From NCBI RefSeq assembly GCF_002591975.1, contig NZ_NVQE01000007.1, positions 62,001-126,000 of the forward strand: a stretch of 64,000 nt of DNA. The letters are read 5' to 3'. The position numbers were made by a program, and so were the translations under genes. The notes beneath the pieces were generated by a model that was not told the origin of the DNA, searched no databases, and was given only the letters and a program-made list of their open reading frames with translations. Positions 39,032 to 47,587 of the stretch are shown in pieces. Each line of letters opens with the position of its first letter. The first letter of the stretch is position 1. Source of the stretch: Mycobacterium neglectum. GTDB lineage: Bacteria; Actinomycetota; Actinomycetes; Mycobacteriales; Mycobacteriaceae.

Positions 39032-39954
39032 GCGAAGAGTCCCGTCAGACCCGATCCGCCAACCCGGCGGGTCAGTTCGTCGCGCGTCGCCGAAAGGCCC
39101 AGCGGCAATCGGCGCAGCGGCTGGCTGTAGCGCGACAGCCACGACAGTGTGGTCTCGTCACAGAACCCGACCGCACCATGCAGCTGGTGACACACGCGGA
39201 AGACGATCTCCGCCGCCTCGATGGCCGACATCCTCAGCGCCAGAGCGTCGTTGAGCGCATCCGGCCGCCCTGAACCGATGCTCCACAGCGCGTACTTCGC
39301 GAGGATGTCCACCCCGCTGCGCTCGACCTCGGCGTCCGTCAGCTGGAACTGCACACCCTGGAATGACGACAGCGTCTGCCCGAACTGCTTGCGCAGGCTG
39401 ATGTGCGAGATGGTGAGCTCGATCGCGCGATCCAACATTCCGAGCAACGTCCAGCACGGCAGCACCAGACCCAGCGCCACATCAGCGGCACCGGCATCGT
39501 CGATCGCGGACAGCTCGAGTTCGGTGACGAACGCAGGGCCGGCTGCACCCTGACGTGTCACCTTCGACCGTGCACCGTCCATTGTCACCGCGACCCAGCG
39601 CGATTCGAGACCCGCGATCACACCGGACGGACGGTTGTCCGCGACCACGACCAAGCCGTCGACATCGAGATCGGTGGGGGCAGCCAACCGTTCGGCGACC
39701 GGATAGGGCACCGCCCAGTAACCGGCGCTGCGACACAGCGCCGCGGCGGCCTCGAGGCCGTCGGTGTCATTGCGCGGATCGAGATCCCATGCACCGAGTC
39801 CCGCGAGCACGGGCCCCGCAAGCGACTCCCTGCCGGCGGGTTTCGCCTCCGCGTCTTGCACCAGCTGATCGCCACCGGCCGACTCGAACGCCCGAAGCGC
39901 CTGGCGACCAAACTCTTTGGCATCGTCGGATAGGTCGAGCACCATCTCGCTCAT
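39028..39954 (-). CDS. Acyl-CoA dehydrogenase, small partner subunit (pair 2)
   Basis: 308 residues, acyl-CoA dehydrogenase fold with weak N-terminal half and conserved C-terminal helices (HISLRKQFGQTLSSFQGVQFQLTD in part, CHQLHGAVGFCDETTLSWLSRYSQPL in part). The FAD-contact SEPEAGSD block is missing, as in the small partner of pair 1. ATG overlaps the large partner's stop by four bases. Predicted to pair with 39951-41102. Confidence 0.82.
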   Translation of the reverse strand: MSEMVLDLSDDAKEFGRQALRAFESAGGDQLVQDAEAKPAGRESLAGPVLAGLGAWDLDPRNDTDGLEAAAALCRSAGYWAVPYPVAERLAAPTDLDVDGLVVVADNRPSGVIAGLESRWVAVTMDGARSKVTRQGAAGPAFVTELELSAIDDAGAADVALGLVLPCWTLLGMLDRAIELTISHISLRKQFGQTLSSFQGVQFQLTDAEVERSGVDILAKYALWSIGSGRPDALNDALALRMSAIEAAEIVFRVCHQLHGAVGFCDETTLSWLSRYSQPLRRLPLGLSATRDELTRRVGGSGLTGLFA

Positions 39955-41102
39955 TTGGCGGCCGCCAATAGTGCGCGGGACAGCAGGATGCGCTGCATCT
40001 CGATGCTGCCCGATGACACCGTCGAGGCCTGCGAGTACTTCCAATGGTCCTCGACCTCCCCGAGGAACCATGCCGCTCGTGGATCGTCGTGGGCCACCTC
40101 GGCCGCGATGTCCATCAGCACCTCGGCGCTGTCCTGGTCCAGCTTCGTGACGGCGATCCGATATGCCGCCGCGTCGCCCGGCTGGATGCGCCCGCTGCTC
40201 TGCAACGAGACCACCCGGTAGGCCATCAAACGGGCCCGGCGGCAATGAGTCAGCATGCGGACCCACCGACCGCGAAGCTCTGCCGGCAGCTGATCCCAGC
40301 GGTCCCCGAGAACCGTTGGCGCAGCCGCCAGGAGACGCTCGCACCGGGCATACCGGGCGATGCCGACCCGCTCGAAGGACATCACGTCCTGCACGATCGA
40401 CCAGCCCGCGTCGACGGTGCCCAGCACATCGGCCTCGGTGACCCGCAGATCATCGAAGAACACCTCGTTGAGGTGGTGCGGGCCCAACATGGCGCGGATC
40501 GGTCGCACCTGGATCGCCGGATCATCCATCGGAACCAGGAAGATCGTCAGACCCTGCTGCTTTTTCTCACCTCTCGACGTCCGCGCCAGCAGGAAGCACC
40601 ATTGAGCCATGGTGGCGTAGGAGGTCCAGATCTTCTGACCGCTCACCAGCCAGCCGTCGCCGTCGAGTCGCGCTGTGGTCCGCAGCGATGCAAGGTCCGA
40701 GCCAGCTTCTGGTTCGGAGAACCCCTGACACCAGATGACCTCGCCGCGCGAGATGGGCGGCAGATGCTTGCGCTGCTGTTCTTCTGAGCCGTGCCTCATG
40801 ATGATCGGCCCGACCCAGTTCACGCCCATGTACTGCGCTCCGCGTGGTTCGTGGTGCGCCCACATCTCTTCGCGCACCACTGTCTGCTCCCATACCGATG
40901 CCGCGCCGCCGCCGAACTCTTCGGGCCAGGACAGGCACAGCAGGTTGCGCTCGGCCAGCAGCCGGCAGAAGGCTTGCGCGGTCTCCAGGTCGGCCGGATT
41001 GTCGGTGAACGCACCCAGAAAGTGTTCGGGCACATTACTGTTCACCAACTCGCGCAGCTCTGTGCGCAGCGCGTCGGCCTTCTGTCCCATCTCGAAATCC
41101 AT
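39951..41102 (-). CDS. Acyl-CoA dehydrogenase, large partner subunit (pair 2)
   Basis: 383 residues. Key blocks: PEEFGGGAASVWEQTVVREEM, WCQGFSEPEAGSDLASLRTT, LVSGQKIWTSYATMAQWCF, and C-terminal SQASTVSSGSIEMQRILLSRALL. A complete FadE large chain; second such pair in this cluster, suggesting two alpha,beta-desaturation steps on different intermediates. Follows the CaiB-type gene after three bases and overlaps the small partner. Confidence 0.88.
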   Translation of the reverse strand: MDFEMGQKADALRTELRELVNSNVPEHFLGAFTDNPADLETAQAFCRLLAERNLLCLSWPEEFGGGAASVWEQTVVREEMWAHHEPRGAQYMGVNWVGPIIMRHGSEEQQRKHLPPISRGEVIWCQGFSEPEAGSDLASLRTTARLDGDGWLVSGQKIWTSYATMAQWCFLLARTSRGEKKQQGLTIFLVPMDDPAIQVRPIRAMLGPHHLNEVFFDDLRVTEADVLGTVDAGWSIVQDVMSFERVGIARYARCERLLAAAPTVLGDRWDQLPAELRGRWVRMLTHCRRARLMAYRVVSLQSSGRIQPGDAAAYRIAVTKLDQDSAEVLMDIAAEVAHDDPRAAWFLGEVEDHWKYSQASTVSSGSIEMQRILLSRALLAAAK

Positions 41103-41105
41103 GGC

Positions 41106-42263
41106 CTACCCCGATCTTTCCGCGCCGGTAAGCCCGAGCTCGCCGAGCACATCGTCGGTGTCTTCACCCAACAGCGGAGCAGGGCCGGCGACTCTGCCGG
41201 GGGTACGCGAAAACCACGTCGGCACACCTGGGAACCGAACCGGCCCGTGCACGGTGTCCACCGTCTCGAACAGACCGACGGCGTTGAGATGCGCGTTGTC
41301 GAACAATGCATCCGGTGTGTTGAGCGGCGCCGCGGGAATCTCCAGCTGACCGAACAGCGCGAGCCACTCCTCGGTGGTGCGCTCCTTCAAGGTTTCGGCA
41401 AGCAATCCGTACACGGCGTCGATGTCGTTGGACCGCAGCTCGAGGGTCGCGTACTTATCGTTGTTCCATGCCGGCTGCACCGCATTGATGAAGGCGTCCC
41501 AGTGCTTGTCGTTGTAGATCAGCGCCGCGATGTACCCGTCGCTGGTGCGATACGGCCTGCGATTCGGCGCCACGGTGCGCGGATAGACGGCCGGGCCCAA
41601 CGGGGGGTCGAACATGGCGCCGTTGGCATGTTCGACCAGCATGAAGGATGCCATGGTCTCGAACATCGCGACCTCCACCTCCTGTCCCTCCCCCGTGCGC
41701 TCGCGGTGGAACAGCGCCATCGTCGTCGCATAGACCGCGGTAAGCCCGGCCACCTTGTCCGCGATGATGGTGCCCACGAAGTCGGCCTGACCCGTCAGCT
41801 GCTGCTGCACCGCGGGCAGTCCGCATTCGGCTTGGATGGTGTCGTCGTAGGCGGGCCGGTCGCGGTCGGGCCCGCGGTGACCGTATCCGTAGCAGTTCGT
41901 GTAGACGATGGCCGGATTGATCGCGGCGACATCCTCGTAGCTGAACCCCAGCTTGGCGATCGCCTTCGATCGCATCGAGTGGATGAAGACGTCGGCGCGT
42001 TCGATGAGCGCGCGCAGCGCTTCCTTACCCGCGTCGGTTTGCAGATCCAAGACGATGCTCCGCTTGCCGCGGTTCACGTTGACGAACACTCCGCTCATCC
42101 CCGACTCCGGGCCGACGGAGATGAATCGTGTGTTATCACCCTGTGGGGGTTCAACTTTGACAACATCGGCGCCCATGTCCGCCATGATCTGCGTGCAGTA
42201 CGGACCCATCACCATCGCGGTGAGGTCGACGACGCGTACGCCCGCCAGCGGACCGTCAGGCAT
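41106..42263 (-). CDS. CaiB/BaiF family CoA-transferase
   Basis: 385-residue family III CoA-transferase moving CoA between acyl groups. N-terminal GVRVVDLTAMVMGPYCTQIMADMGADVVKVEPP (two stretches), MSGVFVNVNRGKRSIVLDL, and the catalytic Asp140 in RPAYDDTIQA. It probably activates a pathway acid by CoA transfer, in addition to the two ligases divergently encoded. It overlaps the preceding SDR by eight bases. Confidence 0.9.
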   Translation of the reverse strand: MPDGPLAGVRVVDLTAMVMGPYCTQIMADMGADVVKVEPPQGDNTRFISVGPESGMSGVFVNVNRGKRSIVLDLQTDAGKEALRALIERADVFIHSMRSKAIAKLGFSYEDVAAINPAIVYTNCYGYGHRGPDRDRPAYDDTIQAECGLPAVQQQLTGQADFVGTIIADKVAGLTAVYATTMALFHRERTGEGQEVEVAMFETMASFMLVEHANGAMFDPPLGPAVYPRTVAPNRRPYRTSDGYIAALIYNDKHWDAFINAVQPAWNNDKYATLELRSNDIDAVYGLLAETLKERTTEEWLALFGQLEIPAAPLNTPDALFDNAHLNAVGLFETVDTVHGPVRFPGVPTWFSRTPGRVAGPAPLLGEDTDDVLGELGLTGAERSG

Positions 42264-43212
42264 GGTTCACTTCCGATGACTCATGCGCCGCCATTTGAAA
42301 GCTGTACCGGATGTGGTCACCGTGACCGTCTGGCACGACGGGGAACACCAGCGGTTGGGTGTCGTCGCGGATCGCGGTCATGTTCGCACCGACGTCGGCG
42401 ATCGACCACGACGGGCGGTATACCCCAGGTGTCTCGGCCACCATGGCCGTGGCCACTCGACCCGCGAGCGCGACGAGGATTTCCCCGGTGATCGAACAGG
42501 TCTCGTGCGCGAGCCACCCGACCACAGGCGCCACCAGTTCGGGTCCCATCGGCGGATATGCCGACGTGTCGATGCCTTCGGCCATGCGCGTGACGGCAGC
42601 GGGCACGATCACGTTGCTCTTCACACCGTGTTCGATGCCTTCCATCGCTGCGACGTTCGACAGCCCGATCACGCCCGCCTTGGCGACCGCGTAGTTCGCG
42701 ACTCCGTGGTTTCCGTAGAGCCCGCCGATCGACGAGGTCAGCACGATGCGTCCGTAGCCTGCATCGCACATCACCGGGAATGCCGGCCGCACAACGTGGA
42801 AAGCGCCGCGAAGGTGGACGTCGACCACGGCCTCGAAGTCCTCATAGGTCATCTCCCGCAATGGGGCGCGCCGGACGTTTCCGGCGTTGTGGATGAGGAT
42901 GTCGACGCGGCCGAACCGTTCCAGCGCGGTCTCGATGATCGCCGTGCCACCGGCCGCGGTGGCCACCGAGTCGGTACTGGCGACCGCTTCCCCTCCGGCA
43001 GCGACGATCTCGCGCACCACATCGTCGGCGGGCGTGGCATCCGCATCGGGTGGTGGGTGGGAGGCATTACCGCCTCCGGACAGGTCTCCGCCGGGATCGT
43101 TGACGACGACCTTCGCACCCTGTGCGGCCAGCAGCAGGGCGTATGAGCGGCCGAGCCCCCTGCCACCGCCGGTGACGACGGCCACCCGACCGTCGAATCT
43201 CAAGTCAGCCAT
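42256..43212 (-). CDS. Short-chain dehydrogenase (hydroxyacyl-CoA dehydrogenase-like)
   Basis: 318-residue SDR, longer than classical members because of a C-terminal extension and an insert (NDPGGDLSGGGNASHPPPDADA) after strand 2; this build resembles the dehydrogenase part of MFE-2-type multifunctional enzymes. Cofactor motif TGGGRGLG, NAG, and active site Ser...Tyr-x3-Lys (ANYAVAKAG). Likely oxidises a 3-hydroxyacyl-CoA or a ring alcohol. Preceded by a strong hairpin (43222-43272). Confidence 0.85.
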   Translation of the reverse strand: MADLRFDGRVAVVTGGGRGLGRSYALLLAAQGAKVVVNDPGGDLSGGGNASHPPPDADATPADDVVREIVAAGGEAVASTDSVATAAGGTAIIETALERFGRVDILIHNAGNVRRAPLREMTYEDFEAVVDVHLRGAFHVVRPAFPVMCDAGYGRIVLTSSIGGLYGNHGVANYAVAKAGVIGLSNVAAMEGIEHGVKSNVIVPAAVTRMAEGIDTSAYPPMGPELVAPVVGWLAHETCSITGEILVALAGRVATAMVAETPGVYRPSWSIADVGANMTAIRDDTQPLVFPVVPDGHGDHIRYSFQMAAHESSEVNHA

Positions 43213-43221
43213 TCGTACCTC

Positions 43222-43272
43222 CGATTTGTGTGCAAGAACGTGCGCTCACCGCACGTGAGCGCACACAAATCG
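43222..43272. terminator. Nested intergenic palindrome after the monooxygenase gene
   Basis: Outer arms CGATTTGTGTGC (43222-43233) and GCACACAAATCG (43261-43272) are perfect. Inner arms GTGCGCTCAC (43240-43249) and GTGAGCGCAC (43255-43264) are also perfect and share four bases with the right outer arm, so the two stems compete. The right arm abuts the monooxygenase stop codon. No T-tract. Confidence 0.65.
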
Positions 43273-45123
43273 CTAGTTTCCGAGGACAAGGCCATCGAGG
43301 TCTCCCTTGTCCCGCCACTCGGCGATCAACTCCTCGAAGGCGTAGAAGCCGGGTGAATAGAAGTCGCCGAGGAACGAACCATTGCCCACGGCACCTCCTC
43401 GGCCTTCATTGTTGTAATAGCCTGGCGTGCAGGATAGTTCGAATGCCGAGTTGTCGATTGCAAGCTCGCGGACCGTCTGCACCCAGGCGTCCTGAGCCTC
43501 TTGACTGGGCTCGACCGTCGTCGCACCGCGGTTCTGCGCCTCGGCGATGATGAAGGCGATGTGCTTGGCCTGCTGCTCGAACATCGCCGTGGTGTTGGCC
43601 GATACTCCACCCTGAATGAAGCCCATGAAGAACTGGTTCGGGAATCCGCGGCTCGTCATCCCGTGCAGGGTCTTGTAGTTGTCCTGCCAGTAGTCGAAGA
43701 GCGAGAGCCCGTCGCGACCGACGATCTGGTCGATCGCGTACCGGCGGCTGATCTCCGTCGAAATCTCGAAGCCGCTGGCGAAGACGACGCAATCGACCTC
43801 GTATTCAACACCGTCGGCGACGATTCCCTTCTCGGTCAGCCGTTCCACGCCCTTGGACGCAGACACGTCGACAAGCGTGACGTTGGGCCGGTTGAAGGTG
43901 GCCAGATATTGCTCACTGGACGTCGGGCGCTTGCACATGAACCGGTAGTAGGGCTTGAGCGCCTCGGCGGTGTCGGAATCGTCGACGATCTCGGCGACGC
44001 GGCGACGCAGCCGCTCCATGATCTTGAAGTCTTCCTCTTCCCGAAATGCCATGATCTGCTCAATGGTCACAGCCGTGGGGTCATCGCTACCCGCGATTCG
44101 GGCGGTCAAATTGCGGCCGAGCTCAGTCCAGAAGTCGCACACCAGATCCGGCTCGCCAAATACGACGCCGACGAACGGCGACCAGTTGTGGAAGTTGCGC
44201 TTGCGCTCCTCCTGCCAGCCCGGCTGCAGCGACGCGGCCCAGTCGGGATCGGTGGCCGGGTTGGTGCGCGCATCCACCGACGACGGTGTGCGTTGGAACA
44301 CGAAGAGCTCTTTGGCATCGCGGCCGAGGTGCGGCACCAATTGGATTCCGGTCGCGCCGGTGCCCACGAGGGCGACTCGTTTGTCCGCAAGCTTCTCCAG
44401 GCCGCCATCGGCGTCACCACCGGTGTAGTCGTAATCCCATCGCGCCGAGTGGAACACGTGGCCCGTGTAGTCCTTGATACCCGGGATTCCTGGCAGTTTG
44501 GGCCGGTTGTACGAGCCCTGCCCCATGACGACGAACCGCGCCCGGATGTCGTCGCCGCGGTCGGTACTGATCCGCCAACGCTGCGTCGCATCCTCCCAAC
44601 GAAGTTCGCGCACCTGGGTGGAGAACAGCGCGCCGTCGTACAGGCCGAAGTGCTTGCCGATGTTGCGGCAGTGCTGAAATATCTCGGCACCGTCGGCGAA
44701 CTTCTTCGACGGCATGAAGTCCAGCTCTTCGAGTAATGGGATGTAGCAGTAAGCGTCGTTGTCGCACTGGATTCCGGGGAATCGGTTCCAGTACCACACC
44801 CCGCCGAAGTCGCCCGCCATCTCGATCACACGGATACCGTCGACGCCGGCCTTTGTGAGATGCGCGCCCGCCAGCAGTCCGGCGAAGCCGCCGCCCAGAA
44901 TCACGACCTCGGCGTCTTCGACGATCGGGTCGCGGTCGGTCACCGTCGTATAGGGGTCGACCTCGTAGAACTCGGCGAATTCCCCTTCGAGCTCCAGGTA
45001 CTGCGACCCGCCTTCGGGCCGCAGACGCTTGGCCCGCTCGGCTGCGTACTTCTCGCGAATCGCTGGGATGTCGATGTCGGTAGGGGTGTCAGTCGGACCG
45101 CAGGTGTTCTCGGTCGTCGTCAT
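43273..45123 (-). CDS. Baeyer-Villiger flavin monooxygenase (type I)
   Basis: 616-residue FAD/NADPH monooxygenase that inserts oxygen next to a ketone to make an ester or lactone. Two Rossmann motifs: GGGFAGLLAG (about 77-86) for FAD and GTGATGIQLVPHL for NADPH. The BVMO fingerprint is between them: Tyr219-x-Gly221-x3-His225-x3-Trp229 (DYTGHVFHSARWDY). The extended N-terminus of about 70 residues fits the large cyclic-ketone/steroid BVMO group. ATG at 45123 has GAGGAG upstream. Between the Rieske oxygenase and an SDR in the same run. Confidence 0.93.
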   Translation of the reverse strand: MTTTENTCGPTDTPTDIDIPAIREKYAAERAKRLRPEGGSQYLELEGEFAEFYEVDPYTTVTDRDPIVEDAEVVILGGGFAGLLAGAHLTKAGVDGIRVIEMAGDFGGVWYWNRFPGIQCDNDAYCYIPLLEELDFMPSKKFADGAEIFQHCRNIGKHFGLYDGALFSTQVRELRWEDATQRWRISTDRGDDIRARFVVMGQGSYNRPKLPGIPGIKDYTGHVFHSARWDYDYTGGDADGGLEKLADKRVALVGTGATGIQLVPHLGRDAKELFVFQRTPSSVDARTNPATDPDWAASLQPGWQEERKRNFHNWSPFVGVVFGEPDLVCDFWTELGRNLTARIAGSDDPTAVTIEQIMAFREEEDFKIMERLRRRVAEIVDDSDTAEALKPYYRFMCKRPTSSEQYLATFNRPNVTLVDVSASKGVERLTEKGIVADGVEYEVDCVVFASGFEISTEISRRYAIDQIVGRDGLSLFDYWQDNYKTLHGMTSRGFPNQFFMGFIQGGVSANTTAMFEQQAKHIAFIIAEAQNRGATTVEPSQEAQDAWVQTVRELAIDNSAFELSCTPGYYNNEGRGGAVGNGSFLGDFYSPGFYAFEELIAEWRDKGDLDGLVLGN

Positions 45124-45139
45124 ATATCTCCTCTTGTTG

Positions 45140-45192
45140 GCGAATTCGGCGCGCAAACCGACCGTGACGGTGCATTAGCGCGCCGAATTCGC
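45140..45192. terminator. Perfect 15-bp-arm intergenic palindrome after the Rieske gene
   Basis: GCGAATTCGGCGCGC (45140-45154) and GCGCGCCGAATTCGC (45178-45192) pair perfectly; the loop contains a further ACCGT-G-ACGGT palindrome. The right arm overlaps the Rieske stop codon. It has the same layout as 43222-43272. No T-tract. Confidence 0.7.
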
Positions 45193-46604
45193 TAAAGCTC
45201 CTGTGGTTCGCCGGTGCCCATGTACTTGGACAGCTGAAAGTGGAGGTTCACGGTGCTGCGCTCGCGGTACGGGTTGGGCTTGGTCCCACCGAAGCCGGCC
45301 GACTTCATGCCCTGCTGCACGGCGGCCATGTTCGAGAAGTCTTGAGGCAGGACCGAGAGCCAGTTCGGGGAGTCTTTCGGGGTGTACTGCCATTCCGTCT
45401 GCGGCTCTTCGCCTTTGGGGTAGAGCTCGAAGACCGCAACCTCGAAGATGCACTTGTCGGGGTCGTAGCTCGGATCGGGCCGGGCGGAGTAACACAGCGC
45501 GCTCGTCAGCCCCTGGCCCACCTGGAAGTTCGGGAATATCTGCCAGGCCGTGCCGCTCTGACCGAGGATGTCCGGCGGGATCGTCGGCCAGATGACGCCG
45601 CGTTCCTCGTCGTCGCGGCGCGCAGAAGCCAGCCAGTGCTGCAACACCTGGTCGGCGGGTGTGCCCTCGGGCAATTCGTCGACGAGCCGCTTGGCGGCGT
45701 TCACCAAGGTGTTTGTGGTGGTCGCGTTGGTCTCTTCCATCGTGTAGATCTGCATCTCTGCTGTCGAGATGCGTGGATCACCGGTGCCGAGGCGGATCTT
45801 GGATTTGGTCTCGTCCATACCCTTTGGCGCGTCATAGCCGATGTTGCTGTGCTTGCCCTGCGCCTTGGCCCAACCCTTGAATTCGCCGAACTTGTTGAAC
45901 TCCGGGTGCGTGGTGAACACGTGGTAGGTCTCGTTGAAGGCCTCCATCGCGACCTTCCAGTTGCAGTCGAAGTACAGCCACTTGCGCCACTTGTAGCGCA
46001 TGTTCTCCAGACCGAACGGGTCGAGGATCTTCGCCGCGGGCATCAAGTAATCCGTCAATGGTTCGCAATCGGGATCCATGTTGACGAACAACCAGCCGCC
46101 CCACGTATCGACCTGGACGGGAACGAGGTGGGTGTTGTCGGCGGTCAGCGCACCCTTCCAGTCGTCCTGCTCGCGGATGTGGGTGCAGGCGCCGTCCAAA
46201 CCGTATGTCCAGCCGTGGAATCCGCAGACAAAGGATTTGCGCGCCCGGCCGACGGCGTTCTTGGCGCCGTCGGGATTGTCGACCAGTTTGCGTCCGCGGT
46301 GCATGCACACGTTGTGGTGTGCGGCAAAGGTGTGCGCGCCCGTTCGTACAATGATGATCGAGTCGTCGAGTATGTCGTAGGTCAGGTAGCCGCCGACTTC
46401 GGGGATCTCCTCGACGCGGCCGACCTGTTGCCATACCTTGCGCCACAGCCGGTCTCGTTCTGCGCGGGCGTACTCCTGCGAGATGTATGCCTCGACACCG
46501 ATGGTCATCGGCGACGACAGATCTTCGGCAATCTCGCCGGTCGAGTCGTCGGGTTCCGCGTCGACCTCGATGGTGGCGTCGAGATCGGATTCGGTGTGGG
46601 TCAT
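45192..46604 (-). CDS. Rieske-type ring-hydroxylating oxygenase, alpha subunit
   Basis: 470-residue oxygenase. Rieske [2Fe-2S] ligands: Cys100-x-His102 (VCMHRG) and Cys127-x2-His130 (VCGFHGW). The mononuclear Fe site has the NETYHVFTTH pattern, His228 and His233, with the carboxylate further on. It would hydroxylate or dealkylate a ring or steroid-like substrate. No ferredoxin, reductase or small subunit in this cluster, so electron donors must come from elsewhere. The ATG overlaps the SDR stop by one base (TAATG). Confidence 0.93.
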   Translation of the reverse strand: MTHTESDLDATIEVDAEPDDSTGEIAEDLSSPMTIGVEAYISQEYARAERDRLWRKVWQQVGRVEEIPEVGGYLTYDILDDSIIIVRTGAHTFAAHHNVCMHRGRKLVDNPDGAKNAVGRARKSFVCGFHGWTYGLDGACTHIREQDDWKGALTADNTHLVPVQVDTWGGWLFVNMDPDCEPLTDYLMPAAKILDPFGLENMRYKWRKWLYFDCNWKVAMEAFNETYHVFTTHPEFNKFGEFKGWAKAQGKHSNIGYDAPKGMDETKSKIRLGTGDPRISTAEMQIYTMEETNATTTNTLVNAAKRLVDELPEGTPADQVLQHWLASARRDDEERGVIWPTIPPDILGQSGTAWQIFPNFQVGQGLTSALCYSARPDPSYDPDKCIFEVAVFELYPKGEEPQTEWQYTPKDSPNWLSVLPQDFSNMAAVQQGMKSAGFGGTKPNPYRERSTVNLHFQLSKYMGTGEPQEL

Positions 46605-47449
46605 TAGATCCTCCTAATGGCTTCTCGGAAGGAATCGTCAGCGAGAAAGAGTGAGGTGTTGTCGGCACCCAGATGCGTCCATTTGAGGTTGAGCCCACCG
46701 TCCACGAGCAGTGTCTGGCCGGTGATATAGCTCGACATGTCCGACAGCAGGAACAGGATCGCGCCCGCCTGTTCCTCGGGGGTGCCGCGACGGCCCATTG
46801 CGATGGCGGTGCGGTCGCGGTCGGGGTCGTCGTCGACATAGGTGCGTGACGCGGCCGTCGCCGTCACGCCCGGCGCAACGGCATTGACACGGATGTTGTC
46901 CAGTGCGAGTTCGGCGGCCATCGTCCGCGTCATCGCCACCACCCCCGCCTTCGCGGTGCCATAGGCGATATGGAACGGCGCCGTGTTCATCCCGCTGATC
47001 GAAGAGATCGAGACGATCGATCCTGGGTTCTTGTGCTCGCGGATTTCTGCGGCCACCGCCTGGCTCATGAAGAACGCGGTTTCGAGATTGGCGGCGAACA
47101 GTGCCCGCCAGTCCTCACGCGTCACCCGCGTCGAGGGCATCCACGTCGATGGCGCGGCCCCGCCCGCGATGTTCACCAACCCGTACAGGGCACCGTCGGT
47201 GCGTCGCACCTCATCCATGACGGCGGCGACGCCGTCGTCGGTGGACGCGTCCGCGGAGACCGGCACGACGGACAAGCCCTGATCGGCAAGCGGCGCGACA
47301 TGCTCGTCGAGGTTCTCCTTGGATCGGCTCACCGCGACCACGGTGGCTCCGGCCTGCGCCGCCATCCGGGTGATCGTGGTGCCGATGCCGCCACCGCCCG
47401 CCCCGGACACAACGACGATGCGCCCGTCCAGCCTCAGAAGGTCATCCAT
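46604..47449 (-). CDS. Short-chain dehydrogenase/reductase
   Basis: 281-residue classical SDR: cofactor motif SGAGGGGIG (about 15-23), NIAGG, and active site Ser...Tyr-x3-Lys (IAYGTAKAG). C-terminal extension GLNLKWTHLGADNTSLFL is unusual. First gene of the 47449-32759 minus-strand run. Likely oxidises the alcohol formed by the Rieske enzyme to the ketone needed by the Baeyer-Villiger enzyme (inference from order). The start ATG is six bases from a perfect 12-bp palindrome. Confidence 0.86.
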   Translation of the reverse strand: MDDLLRLDGRIVVVSGAGGGGIGTTITRMAAQAGATVVAVSRSKENLDEHVAPLADQGLSVVPVSADASTDDGVAAVMDEVRRTDGALYGLVNIAGGAAPSTWMPSTRVTREDWRALFAANLETAFFMSQAVAAEIREHKNPGSIVSISSISGMNTAPFHIAYGTAKAGVVAMTRTMAAELALDNIRVNAVAPGVTATAASRTYVDDDPDRDRTAIAMGRRGTPEEQAGAILFLLSDMSSYITGQTLLVDGGLNLKWTHLGADNTSLFLADDSFREAIRRI

Positions 47450-47454
47450 GTCAT

Positions 47455-47466
47455 TTGTCCGGACAA
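47455..47466. promoter_or_regulatory. 12-bp palindrome at the SDR-Rieske promoter
   Basis: TTGTCCGGACAA is perfectly symmetrical and lies six bases before the SDR start (minus strand), in the 138-bp divergent promoter region. A regulator site here would block the minus-strand run. Confidence 0.5.
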
Positions 47467-47472
47467 CATACG

Positions 47473-47495
47473 GTGCTCTGCATATTGCAGAACAC
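47473..47495. promoter_or_regulatory. 23-bp palindromic operator, probable GntR target
   Basis: GTG-C-TCTGC, five central bases, GCAGA-A-CAC: a near-perfect 23-bp dyad between the divergent SDR and SMP-30-like genes. A GntR regulator is encoded second in the plus-strand operon, making this its likely binding site. Confidence 0.6.
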
Positions 47496-47587
47496 TATTC
47501 CGCAGCGGTTATCGCCCCGTCAAGGGTGGACGAGCAGGCTCTTCGGGCTATTGTCTGGACTAGCAGGGCTTGATAACGTCCGGGGTC

